The notes beneath the pieces are model-generated. The model had not been told where the DNA came from. It saw only the letters and a program-made list of their open reading frames with translations, and did no database searches. Position numbers and translations under genes: made by a program. This document shows positions 37,187 to 47,897 of a stretch of DNA of 64,000 bases, piece by piece. Position 1 is the stretch's first letter, and every line of letters begins with the position of its first letter. This DNA comes from Turnera subulata (lineage: Eukaryota; Streptophyta; Magnoliopsida; Malpighiales; Passifloraceae): NCBI GenBank assembly GCA_028386065.3, contig JAKUCV010000419.1:213393-277392 (forward strand), read 5' to 3'.

Positions 37187-39070
37187 ATGGCATCATCATC
37201 TTCAAATCTTCCCAAATTGCGGGAAGAATCCATGAGGAAGTATCATCCAAAATCTAACCCGGAGGAAAATCCGAGCTTATTGTTGAAATCCCCAAGCAGG
37301 CACATCTCCACTTAACTCCACAAGGTCCTAGTAAGTGATTCTTAAACCAAAAACTCATTGAATTCTGGTTTTGATTGAATTTCTAGTTTATGCTCATATG
37401 CCCATTGAATTCGAATTTGTATGATGCATGATGTGTTTGAATCTTTAAGAATGCTCTTAGGATGTCTAGAATGCTTTCCTCTATATCTATTTCATGGATT
37501 AAACATAAGAAATCACAAATTGAGGTTTTGCCCAAATTGGGGGTTTAGGGTTCTTGGCGAAATTTGGGGATTTAGGGTGTTTTTGGTGTTGTTTTTACAT
37601 TGTGAGTGTATATACTTGATGTTGGGTGACTGGGTATTGATGGGCTTATCCCAATTTTAATCAATTTTGAACTTCGCTGGGGCAGATTTTTGTGATTTTC
37701 TTGTGTTTTGACCCGTAAATAAAACTGTACTATGATGTTGGAGTGCATAAGTGTATAATCCCATCCCCATGATGTATGTCTTGATGTATGTGGTTTTAGT
37801 TTGATCTTGCTAAACTCGGGTTGGCACGAGTATGGACTTCTTTTGATATGTCTACACAGGATTTGAAGGATAGACAACGAAATCATGCCGGGGCCAATGC
37901 CCGCCATCTCATCCTTGATCATGTGAGGAAGAACAAGCCCGTTCGAGAAATCATTGAGAGGGTCGGGTTGTGGGACTTCTTTCGCACTTTCCAAGGGGAA
38001 AAAGTTGACTTACAGGCTGTATCGGCTCTAGGCGAGAGGTGGTGAGATACCACCAATACTTTCCATCTTGGTTGTGGTGAGATGACAATGACTCCTTCAA
38101 ATTTCACTCATATCACTGGGCTATTATTCCAAGGTGACCCAATCGTCTTCGATCAGCAGCTAGGCCTCGATCGTTTTCAGGAATTGGTGGGACTTGCCCA
38201 ATGACTGGGTCCGCACATGTGAGGTGTCACCTAAGTGGTTGCAAGATGCCTTATTGGATCCTCAGTACCCTAGGACAGCTGAGTAGAGAGCCCGAGGCTT
38301 GATATTGACGAGCATGAACAGGTCCCTTTTCGCTTCCGATAGTGATCGGGTTCGATGTGACTTATTGGCGTCGCTTGTCCATCTAGAAAGACCGCGGATT
38401 GATTGGGCCTCAGAAGGTTTCGCGAACGCCTACCGAGAGATGTCCAACTTTTCTCGAGTTGCTGCCAAGCACTTCTACAGCTCGGCTTGGATTTGGGAGG
38501 TACGCCTTTTGCCCTTATCCTTCTGTATCATATCTGGTTGCTTCTCCATCTCCCTATTTACCTGGATGACCTTGGTAGGTGTGGGGTCAAGAGTATCTTG
38601 GACTATCTGCTCCGAAGCTACCACCCGATGAGGAGGCATGGTCGGTTTCCCTTCGTTGGGGCTCCCCGAATCACGGGACTAGGAGTCACGCCACGACCGA
38701 GTATGGGCCCGTCATTACATAGATCATGTTGCCATGTCGGGCAAGGTATCTTCTCTTCTTTATCTTTGTTCCTTGAAAAATCACCTTTGGTAGTATCGTC
38801 TTACCGAACACTTGTTGGCAGATCCAATTTTCCCCTTTTACGGTTTACCAGGACAGATTGGAGAGGATTAACTCCCCAACCCTAGTGATGGATCATTGCC
38901 GATGTTTGATAGGATAGCGTGATGTGATGGTGTGATATCTTGGAGATCGTGTCTGTGCGCAAACCATAGGGATTCCATGCATACCGGCTGATCCGCCGCT
39001 CTCCATGCGGGACATCAATGAACGAGGTGAGGCCCCTGAAGGTGACTACTTGGATTGGCATGCCGATGAC
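37187..39070 (+). pseudogene. Plant mobile domain (PMD) gene of element B, 5' part
   Basis: Starts at ATG 37187 with a Ser-rich N-terminus (MASSSSNLPKLREESMRKYH); the frame stops at 37313. A probable intron ends at CTACACAG (37859). The next exon reads DLKDRQRNHAGANARH, then GLWDFFRTFQGEKVDLQAVS, ALGERW and the GEMTMTPSNFTHITGLLFQG stretch. This matches the PMD pattern (ALVERWRPET..FHLP.GEMTITL.DV..L.GL) of MAIN/MAIL-like proteins and of PMD carried by transposons. In-frame stops at 38042-38044 (TGG-type codon to TGA) and about 38201 break it, and the later part (38299-38885) shifts frame. The segment ends in YLDWHADD, where two retroelements interrupt it; it resumes at 57545. Confidence 0.65.
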
Positions 39071-40388
39071 TATTCGTGCAAAACCGGTTGCAAGTGCACA
39101 ACGTTGCTGTAGTAAACAAGGTCGAATCACAGGGACTGCCAAATAACACTGGCCTTAGGATATAAAACAACTAGTAAATAAGGTATCGAATTGGTGAGAG
39201 TAATAGGCAGTGAAAATAAAGTAAATAAACACTAAATAAAGAGACAGCGTGTACTGGTGAAGTGATGTAGAAATAAAGAAACCTAGGTTGTCTGGGGTTC
39301 ATACAGCGGGTGCTGTCTAAGTAATAAAATTATGGTTTGGCTAATTTATTCGTCTTCCTTGTAGGGCTCCCTAGTCTATATCATCTACAACCAACTGTTC
39401 ACTGTTATTGTAAACCTACCCTAGTCCCGATCAACCTGCTGTTCGCCAGTGTTGCCTGTCCTAAGGTGCAGTAGGCGCTGTACTAGGTGCTAGATCCTCA
39501 ACTACCCTAAAAATCTCTTTCGACAACAGCTAGGATAGAGGTTGTGTAAAGAACGACCAGATTTCCTAACTTCTCCTGTTCAGTGCTTCGCTAGGTCGTC
39601 TAAGATGCACAAGAGGGTGATCAGGCCGCATGCGCTGTTAAGCTCTCCATACACAAATCAAAGAATAACGAATAATAGAAGCCAAAACACGAATTATTAC
39701 TCAAACATAACTGTAGCTACATCCCATAAACCTAGATAAGAGAAATTAGTTCATGAAGAAACTAAAAACAACAATAGATAGCAACAGCATCATGCTGTCG
39801 AATAAAGATCTAAAGGTCTTCACTTTGCTTCAGCCAAATTATCCTCCCTCTCCTGCTCTGAAAGATGAATTTTTGTTGCCGAGAAAAGAGTGTGTCGATG
39901 GGCCAAAGGCTCTCTTCTTAGGATTTTTTCCTTTTCTATTTATAGAGGAAAAAATCTTTTATGAAACCCTAAGTCTTGGAAAATAAGTTTTCTTCTCAAA
40001 ACCTAGCAGCAAAAGGTCTCATTTCCTTCCAAGGAGTGTCCACGTGATCTTCAATAAAATCTTCTTGAATTTAGGCGCAAGTCTCCAAATTAATTATAAA
40101 AATCGGCACTTTGATGCCAGCGCCGCTGTCAGGTTGCATCTGGACGTTGTCGCTGGTGCTGTTTGAACTGGAACTGGGCATTCAGCAGCGCCTCGCTGTT
40201 TTCGGGCCAACATTGTCAAAATCCACTCCAAAAAGGACCTAATTGCATCTGAAAGCAAACAAGAGCTGGGAAAGTAGAATTTGGTGTAAAAGCAAGTGAT
40301 TTCCTATCTAAATACATGAATGGATGCTAAATTCAAGGCCAAAATACTACAGTGCATGCTGTAAAAGTGTGTAATTTCATGCTCATCA
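39071..40388 (-). repeat. 3' LTR of the gypsy derivative
   Basis: Ends ...CATGCTCATCA at 40388. The outer base pair is TA instead of TG at 39071, a likely point change. It lacks an 18-base segment present in the partner near 45500. By eye a few percent divergence from the partner. Confidence 0.9.
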
Positions 40389-40403
40389 AATTCCCCCAAA
40401 CTT
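40389..40403 (-). other. Polypurine tract of the gypsy derivative
   Basis: Minus-strand AAGTTTGGGGGAATT followed at once by the LTR start TGATGAGCATG. Confidence 0.8.
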
Positions 40404-42234
40404 GAACCTTTTCTTGTCGCCAAGCAAAACATAAACTTAATCAAAAAGAGAATGATGCAGCAGGAAATTACAACAACCATCTCGAAATTAAAACACATCA
40501 GCAGCACCTGCCACGCACACTACAGCTCCCGCTGCCAAAATCCTGAATTGTCTCATTGAAGAAAAATTATCAGTTCTAATTCATCAAAGTTCAGAAAGCA
40601 CAGAGATGATCAAAAGAAAATCAAATAGGTAACCACTCAACCTTCAAAGCTCCTTATGCCTTTACAAAAAGGTAAGTACCCAAACTAATCAACTATCTCA
40701 TAAGCCTATTCAAATTTTCAATCTCTACTAATGAGCATAAAGGCATAATCAAGGATCAAAAAGTCTTCCTTGGTCTTGTAATGGGGTTAGTTTAGGGCTA
40801 ACAAAGAAAGGGAATCAGATGGATAAGAAAAACTGCTTACCTTCCAAAAATCCTAACTTAGGATAGCTTCTTCCACAAATTAATGCACAAACCAAGAATT
40901 TTCTGGACTTTTGGAGCACAAAAAGAATAGTAGGAGATAATGAGAGCAAAAGATTTATCAAGGGAGTGAAAAGAGTTTTTCTCTCTCTCTTTTTTTATTT
41001 TCTTTATTTTTTTCTTTTCTCTTTTTTTCTCTTGTTTTTTTTACTCCCTTGATCACATTATAGTACATCACTCATCTCCATGTTCTTAAATTACAAAGCT
41101 CCATTTTATATCTTGACAAATCCCTTGTGTTTTCACCTTACAGCGGGTGCTGTCACGACGCTGTCATCCTAAAAATTAGAACCAGGAAGGCAAACAGACA
41201 GGGTCGGGCTATAATTTGAAGAACAGTGTGCTTAAGAGCACTTTGATGGTCATACAAGGGTCAAACAGCTAGGGTATGATGATAAGGGTATGTGAAAATA
41301 AATTTGACCATCATTCTAGGCTCAAAGGGGTTGTCAAGTGGAAATAAAGATACAGCTAGGATAACCGTCAAATTAAGCTCAGCAAAAAATGCCTATATAT
41401 CATATCCTCAATTATACGAATATGCTAAAAATTTTGCTTCAAAAGAAAATGAGAATCGGTTCTAAGATAGCTGACAGCGGCACTGTAAAGTTAAAAGAAG
41501 AGCAATTGGCACAAGTTACCTCGTTGGTATCACGATTCCCAAGTGATTTTGATTTTCTCATCCTGGACAAACTAAACCATACTGAACTTGAACTCATTAT
41601 CAGGTGTAAGATTTAAAAATTATCAGGAAATCGAAGCAGGTGAAGCAACAGTGTGCGCTGCAGCATGCTGCTTCAGCGAATAAAATCGTGAAGGCATAAT
41701 AAAATCCAGCAGCATACATAACAACAATCAATTGGCCATGCACAGAATGCATAAACATAAACACAAACATAGAAATGCCATTTTCTGCCTCCCCCAAACT
41801 TAAAATCCACAGTGTCCTCACTGGGGCAGAAATAAAGCACAAAATACATAAAAACAAAAACATAACAAAAAGGGAGGGACTCCCCCAAACTTGAATGGAA
41901 ACGTGAAACGCATGGATGCAAGGGGTATAATGGATACTCATCACAACAAACAGTGCATGTGGAAAAATTAAAAGCGCAAGAGTAGGGTTAAGTATGCTTC
42001 TTTGTTTGTCGTAGTGTTGTGTTGCACTGGCAGTGCATGCTGTTTGCCATCACAGTCCCCTGTCTTTATGGTTTTTTGCTTTTTCTACTTTTTAGGGCTG
42101 CAAAAACAGCAACAAAAACAAAAAACAAAAATAAAACTAACGGGATGTATGAAAAATAAAAACTTACCTCGGGTTGCCTCCCGAGCAGCGCTTCTTTTAT
42201 GTCTTGTAGCTGGACAGTTTGCAGCTCACGCTGC
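40404..42234 (-). other. Non-coding 3' internal region of the gypsy derivative
   Basis: About 1.8 kb without recognisable coding. Includes a T/C-rich low-complexity tract (40970-41045). At 42171-42213, minus strand, is the conserved block with CTCGGGAGGCAACCCGAG followed directly by GTAAGT, a good splice-donor consensus. Confidence 0.6.
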
Positions 42235-42585
42235 TCATGGTGGCTCAAAAAGAAGATGAGGAATCTCCTTCACAAATGATGCTCCAGGATTATGATGTTT
42301 TAGTTTCTGCCTATTCAGTTTGAAAGTGTTGTTCTCCACATCACAAATCTCCAAATTACCATTCAGAAGGTAATCAAGCACTGTATTCGGCTCCGTCCTG
42401 CAATTAGAGAATTGGCCATTGGAGAGTGTCAGCCTAGAGTGAAAGAGAAGAACTCGTTCTCCCACATTAAACTTCCTCTTCTTTCGTTTAAATTTGCATG
42501 ATGGAAGCTTTGGCACATCTACATGAGGCTCCTTCCCATCATTAGGAGGAGAGACAGTGTCGCTGTGACTTAACATCTCCAAGGC
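42235..42585 (-). pseudogene. Integrase C-terminal tail, orphaned
   Basis: About 115 codons with FNVGERVLLFHSRLTLSNGQ and TFKLNRQKLKHHNPG. This matches the GDxVLLFxSRLxLFPGKLxS...TFxVNGQRLKPY tail of Athila/Tat integrases (compare 18925-19278). The catalytic core and zinc module are absent. It follows the protease frame after a single stop codon at 42586-42588 and is in the same frame. Confidence 0.7.
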
Positions 42586-43452
42586 TCACAATCGGGAGTC
42601 AACATCTGGAATGGCTGATGGGTGTTGTGTTTCCTTCTCTACAATGCTGTCACCATCTTCTGGTCTACCCTTGCTGGCCAAACAACACGATTGTGACTTA
42701 ACAGTGTCACCTATAGCGCCTGCTGTATGAAGTATATCCTCCTCGATTGCCTTAACGGCACTCACCATATAGCAAGCATTGGATTCCAACTCTGAATCCA
42801 TTGCCTTCTGGACATTAAAATCTATTCTTTCTTCCCCAACTCGAAATATGATGCTGCCATCCTTTACATCAATTACAGCGGCCGCTGTTGCGAGAAAAGG
42901 CCTCCTAAGAATGATTGGGGTCTGCTCATCAAGCTCCATGTCCATGATCACAAAGTCACAAGCTATATAAAACTTCCCTACTTTCACAGGGACATCTTCC
43001 AGTACTCCTACAAGATACTTCACGGTTCCGTCAGCAAGCTGCAGCACCATGCTGGTAGGCTTAATCTCTCCAAAGTCAAGCTTTTCCGCTGCTGTTAATG
43101 GCATCAAACTGATACTGGCCCAAAGGTCACACAATACTCTATTGAAGTTCTGGGTGCCAAAAGTACAAGGAATTGAAAAGCTTCCCGGATCATCAAGCTT
43201 TGGTAGGGGCTGCTGTTTCAGCAACGCAGCACTACATTCTGCTCTAAGAGCCACTATCTGCTCCTCTACAGTACGCTTGTTGGTGAGAATTTCCTTCAAG
43301 AACTTGGCATAAGTGGGCATCTGATCCAAAACAGTAGTGAAGGGAATCTCCAATCTAAGTCCACTGAGCATGTCCACAAATCTTTTATATTGCTCCTCGA
43401 GTCTGCTTTTTCTATAAACTTGTGGATATGGCAGAGGGGGCTGGTAAGGCAC
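42586..43452 (-). pseudogene. Gag-protease region with retroviral-type aspartic protease
   Basis: Contains YPQVYRKSRLEEQYKRF, then KLDDPGSFSIPC, the active-site segment DLWASISLMPLTAAEKL, LQLADGTVKYLVGVLEDVPV, and PIILRRPFLATAAAVIDV. This is the conserved protease layout of Athila/Tat elements, whose active site is normally DLGAS; here the Gly is Trp, which would probably inactivate it. The normal partners downstream (reverse transcriptase) are missing. Confidence 0.8.
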
Positions 43453-45313
43453 TGGCAGTATTGTCTTCTAATGGGCTTCTTCCTACAGCGCCACTGGTTT
43501 GGCCACTGATTCCTGTTTCTTCTCTATTTTGGGGTTTGTCACCTTTACTAGCTTAGGAATAGGGTCTGGAAGCTCCTTCCCACTCTGTAGTGTCCCTGCC
43601 TAACACTATTCCTTCAAAGTTTCTGATTCACCATACAATGTGCACTGTGAATGCTTCATATAAACCTGAGGATAGGGCAGCGAGGGCTGGTATGGTGCTG
43701 GCAACATCACTGGCTTGCTTTCTGCTTCATTCTTCTCTTCTAGTACCTTCTCACTTTGGAGTGTTACTACCATGCATTGCTCTTTTGGATTCATCTCCGG
43801 TTGGCCTGGCAGTCTGCCCAGCGGCTGCTGTTGCTGTGCAGCATACTGGGCAACTTGATTCTCAAGCTTATTGTTATGGGCCTTCAGCTGACTTAGCTCC
43901 TTATCCATCCTATTCTGACCTTCCAACAGCTGCTTTACCATTTGGGTCAATTCAGAGTATCCTCCTTGCTGTCCACCTTGCCACTGCTGCTGCTATCCCT
44001 GATGCTGGTACCCCTAATTGTAGTTCTGGTTAGGGTTTGATCGTCAACCCTAGTTATACCCTTGATTGTAATTCTTGTAGGACTGATTGGGGCGGCAATC
44101 AATGAAATTTGCCTCCTCTAAATTGTTCTCAGGACACTCAAGGAAAGAGTGAGAGCCACTGCAAATTTCACAGACACTATGTTGGGCAATAGGTTGTACC
44201 TGAGCTACAGGCTGCACTGGCTTGGTGGTCAAATCTTTGAGTTGCTTGGAGATGGCAGCAAGCTGGGCCTCAATATTGGTGTTCTTGTCAACATGATGCA
44301 CTCCCCTTGCACTGCGGCGTGGCTCATCTTCATCTTCAAGGTTAAGCATGATTCTTTTGGCATCCTCATACGGTGCATGCTTAAACTTTCCATTAGGCAT
44401 TGCAGCATTAAGAGTGCGCTTATCTTCAGGTGACATGGCGCGATAGAAGATCCCCAGCAGCGCTGGTGGGTACATCATATGAGCAGGGCAACGCTGGATC
44501 AGATCCTGGAATCTTTTCCATGCTTGCACCATTGTTTCATCATATTTCTACGTGAAATTGCAGATTTGCCCACGGAGGTCATCCATCTTTGTATCAGGGA
44601 AATATTTCTTCAAGAATGCTTCTTCCATTTGCTCCAAGTGGTAATGTTGTTTGCTGGGAGAGTTTTCAGCCATCTCTTGGCTCCATCCCTGAGAGAAAAT
44701 TTGAAAAGATGAAGCTTCTTGGCATCTTCAGAACACCCTTGAATCCTGGTGGTGGCACAGATATCCAGAAAGTCCTCCAAGTGCTGGTTAGGGTCCTCCA
44801 ACGCTGATCCTCCAAACTACTTGTTTTGCACCATTTGAACCAAGTTAGTTCGGAGCTCATAAGGTTGATCATTATTAAATGGTGCTATGGCTCCAGTGGG
44901 TGCTGTGTGGTGAGGTCGCATAAGCTGGTTGATTGGCAGATTGGGGATGTTGGCGAAAGGATCTACAATGCCATAGGCCACAACGTTCTGATGCTGGTGC
45001 TGCTGGTTCCCCGGGCCTACAGGATTGATGATATTGCCCTCATCATTCCTTGGTAAGTCATCCTGGCTGCGTGGGGGGTTGATGATGTTGCCCTCAGCAT
45101 CTCGGCCGTTGTTAGGAGGATCGATATGGGCCATTGTTGATGTTCTGGCTGTCTCGGCTGCTTTTTGTTGCCTTGCTTGCCTACGGTTCGCCCTAACAGC
45201 GCTTTCAATGTCAGGGATGTGTACAAGATCAGGCATTTGAATCCTGGTTTGCATACACCAATCGAAACACTGCTAAAGAGGTTACAGCGTGCACTGTTGA
45301 TCACCTGCCGCAA
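43453..45313 (-). pseudogene. Gag of the gypsy derivative, interrupted
   Basis: Reads from about 45254 on the minus strand: a spacer with IPDIESAVRANRRQARQQ, then the capsid-like part EDPNQHLEDFLDICATTR ... LHLFKFSLRDGAKRWL, WKRFQDLIQRCPAHM, and a zinc knuckle CEICSGSHSFLEC. Stops near 44817 and 44610, a frameshift between about 44610 and 44532, and stops at 43951-44049 break it. A Gln-rich coiled segment follows at 43950-43606. It would form the particle coat. It is dead as it stands. Confidence 0.8.
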
Positions 45314-45382
45314 GTAAACAAAGAAAATCAGAAAACAAAGAAAGCCTAATCAATTTAAAACACAAAGTAGTATTATTTAGCG

Positions 45383-45402
45383 CAGTCCCGGCAATGGCAC
45401 CA
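45383..45402 (-). other. Primer-binding site of the gypsy derivative
   Basis: Minus-strand TGGTGCCATTGCCGGGACTG, six bases after the LTR terminus ...GATCA. TGGTGCC(A/G)TTGCCGGGGA is the usual primer site of Athila/Tat elements. Confidence 0.85.
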
Positions 45403-45408
45403 AAAACT

Positions 45409-46744
45409 TGATCGTGCAAAACCGGCTGCAAGTGCACAGCGTTGTTGTAGTAAACAAGGTCGAATCACAGGGACTGCGAAATAACACTGGCCTTAGAGCT
45501 TTCGATCGATTAGGCTATAAAACAACTAGTAAATAAGGTATCGAATTGGTGAGAGTAATAGGCAGTGAAAATAAAGTAAATAAACACTAAATAAAGAGAC
45601 AGTATGTACTGGTGAAGTGATGCAGAAATAAAGAAACCTAGGTTGTTCGGTGTTCACTACAGCGAGTGCTGTCTAAGTAATAAAACTATGGTTTGGCTAA
45701 TTTATTCGTCTTCCTTGTAGGGCTCCCTAGTCTATATCATCTACAACCAGCTGTTCACTGTTATTGTAAACCTACCCTAGTCCCGAACAGCCTGTTGTTC
45801 GCTAGTGTTTCCTGTCCTAAGGTGCAGTAGGCGCTGTACTAGGTGCTAGATCCTCAACTACCCTAAAAATCTCTTTCAACAACAGTTAGCATAGAGGTTG
45901 TGTAAAGAACGATCAGATTTCCTAACTTCTCCTGTTCAGTGCTTCGTTAGGTCGTCTAAGATGCACAAGTGGGTGATCAGGCCGCATGCGCTGTTAAGCT
46001 CTTCATACACAAATCAAAGAATAACGAATAATAGAAGCCAAAACACGAATTATTACTCAAACATAACTGTAGCTACATCCCATAAACCTAGATAAAAGAA
46101 ATTAGTTCATGAAGAAACTAAAAACAACAATAGATAGCAACAACATCATGCTGTCAAATAAAGATCTAAAGGTCTTCACTTTGCTTCAGCCAAATTATCC
46201 TCCCTCTCCTGCTCTGAAAGATGAATTTTTGTTGCAGAGAAAAGAGTGTGTCGATGGGCCAAAGGCTCTCTTCTTAGGGTTTTTTCCTTTTCTATTTATA
46301 GAGGACAAAATCTTTTATGAAACCCTAAGTCTTGGAAAATAAGTTTTCTTCTCAAAACCTAGCAGCAAAAGGTCTCCTTTCCTTCCAAGGAGTGTCCACG
46401 TGATCTTCAATAAAATCTCCTTGAATTTAGGTGCAAGTCTCCAAATTAATTATAAAAATCGGGACTTTGACGCCATCGCCGCTGTCAAGTTGCATCTGGG
46501 CGCTGTCGCTGGTGCTGTTTGAACTGGAACTGGGCATTCAGCAGCGCCACGCTGTTTTCGGGCCAACATTGTCAAAATCCACTCCAGAAAGGACCTAATT
46601 GCACCTGAAAGCAAACAAGAGCTGGGAAAGTAGAATTTGGTGAAAAAGCAAGTGATTTCCTATCTAAATGCAAGAATGGATGCTAAATGCAAGGCCAAAA
46701 GACTACAGTGCATGCTGTAAAAGTGTGTAATTTCATGCCCATCA
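45409..46744 (-). repeat. 5' LTR of the gypsy derivative
   Basis: TGATCGTGCAAAACC...CATGCCCATCA on the plus strand. Internal landmarks are shared with 39071-40388. A TATTTATA word at 46294-46301 (minus TATAAATA) is the probable TATA box. Confidence 0.9.
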
Positions 46745-46751
46745 ATGACCT

Positions 46752-47841
46752 TGTTAGCCTAAACATGTGATTAATGGCTTAATTAAGTAATTAATTAAGA
46801 CTAATCTTATTTTTTATATTTATGATGATTATCCAATGCCTATTATATTATTTTGATGATTAACAAACATTTTGGTAAGCCTTGTGTGTTTTTAGAATTG
46901 GCCGAAAAATTTGGTTTCTCGCAGAAACCAAATCCAGGAACAATTAGCTTCACTGCAGAAATATTTGGCTTCACCGCATCGACCAAAAGGTCGCTTTCCG
47001 GGCAGTTGGGACTGTGGTCCCAAAAGTTGCAGCAAGTGGTCCAAGAAAGTGGTTGACATTAAACCAACTGCACTAACCGTTATGCTTGCTCTCCAAGGGT
47101 CAGAATGAGTTCAGAAAAGTAGTCCTCGCATCCTCTCTCACCTCTGGAAGAACTTGTGGTCCATACTTTCCATTTTTTGAGACGTTTTTGAAGAAAGATA
47201 ATTTCTGCCCAAGGAATTTCCAGTTTTGGCTCATCTACTGGACAGTTTCATTCAATGATGTTCGAAGTCAACTCGGCTGCCACCTAGAAGCAATCTAGCC
47301 ATCGAAAGACACTCCTCTCCATCCTTAAAATCTATAAATAGAGGATTGAAGCCTCACATCAAATCAACCTAGCCATTCAAGAGATTCTAAGTTGATAAAA
47401 GAGCTTACCTTGAGAGATATTCTTTGTGCTTAATTTGTGTAACTTCTTGAGTGAGTCACTCTTGAAGCTTTGCCTTGGGAAAGGTTGTAATCAGTAGGAT
47501 TAGGGGATAATCTTGTTGGGTAGACAAAGCTAGGTTCAGCTTTGGGTTAGGTTTAGCAAGTTCAGCTCACAAGAACTTGTGTACCATAGGTTATTTGGCT
47601 CGCTTGTAAAAGCCAAATTAGTGGATAGTTTAGAAATCCTAAAGGGGGGACCTTTAGGTAGTGGATGTACTCCTGAGTGGGGAACCACTATAAATTGCCT
47701 GTGTTCATTACTTTCCTACATTCATTTTCGCATTTCATTCAAGTTTCACATTTGGCTTCTGTATCGAGCCAAATCACAGAAAATCCGAAAAAGAGGAAAA
47801 AGCTAATTCAACCCCCCTTCTTAGCCTTTTCTGGGCCAACG
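46752..47841 (+). repeat. 5' LTR of the copia element
   Basis: 1090 bp, TGTTAGCC...GGGCCAACG; the last base differs from the CA end of the partner. TATA box in TCTATAAATA at 47331-47340. Hairpin-forming repeats at 46909-46933, 47593-47618 and 47750-47774. Confidence 0.9.
47331..47340 (+). promoter_or_regulatory. LTR TATA box (copia element)
   Basis: TCTATAAATA within the 5' LTR, kept in the 3' LTR at about 57033-57042. The position is consistent with the U3/R boundary. Confidence 0.65.
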
Positions 47842-47843
47842 AT

Positions 47844-47855
47844 TGGTAGCGGAGC
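47844..47855 (+). other. Primer-binding site of the copia element
   Basis: TGGTAGCGGAGC, two bases after the LTR, resembles the initiator tRNA-Met complement TGGTATCAGAGC used by most plant copia elements, with three changes. Confidence 0.7.
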
Positions 47856-47897
47856 TGTGTTCTCAATCTAGTAGATTAATCTCCAGAGAAAAAGATC

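Larger units (their letters stand above)
39071..46744 (-). mobile_element. Athila/Tat-like gypsy derivative lacking RT, RNase H and integrase core
   Basis: LTRs at 39071-40388 (1318 bp) and 45409-46744 (1336 bp) are flanked by the TSD ATGAC (39066-39070 and 46745-46749). Primer-binding site TGGTGCCATTGCCGGGACTG starts at 45402 and polypurine tract AAGTTTGGGGGAATT lies at 40389-40403, both on the minus strand. Internal order on the minus strand is gag, protease, then directly an integrase C-terminal tail. Everything between protease and the tail is missing, yet both remain in the same frame. It therefore depended on another element for copying. The target was the PMD gene of element B, next to the copia element. 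Confidence 0.9.

Noticed and set aside
37572..37994. Minus-strand 140-codon frame inside element B
   Set aside because: It covers the intron and the reverse of a PMD exon on the other strand; no domain features.
39542..39986. Two plus-strand frames repeated at 45898-46342
   Set aside because: They lie in the two LTRs of the gypsy derivative and duplicate because the LTRs do; no protein family.
43590..44033. Plus-strand 147-codon frame
   Set aside because: It is antisense to gag, has no family features, and lies in a minus-oriented element.
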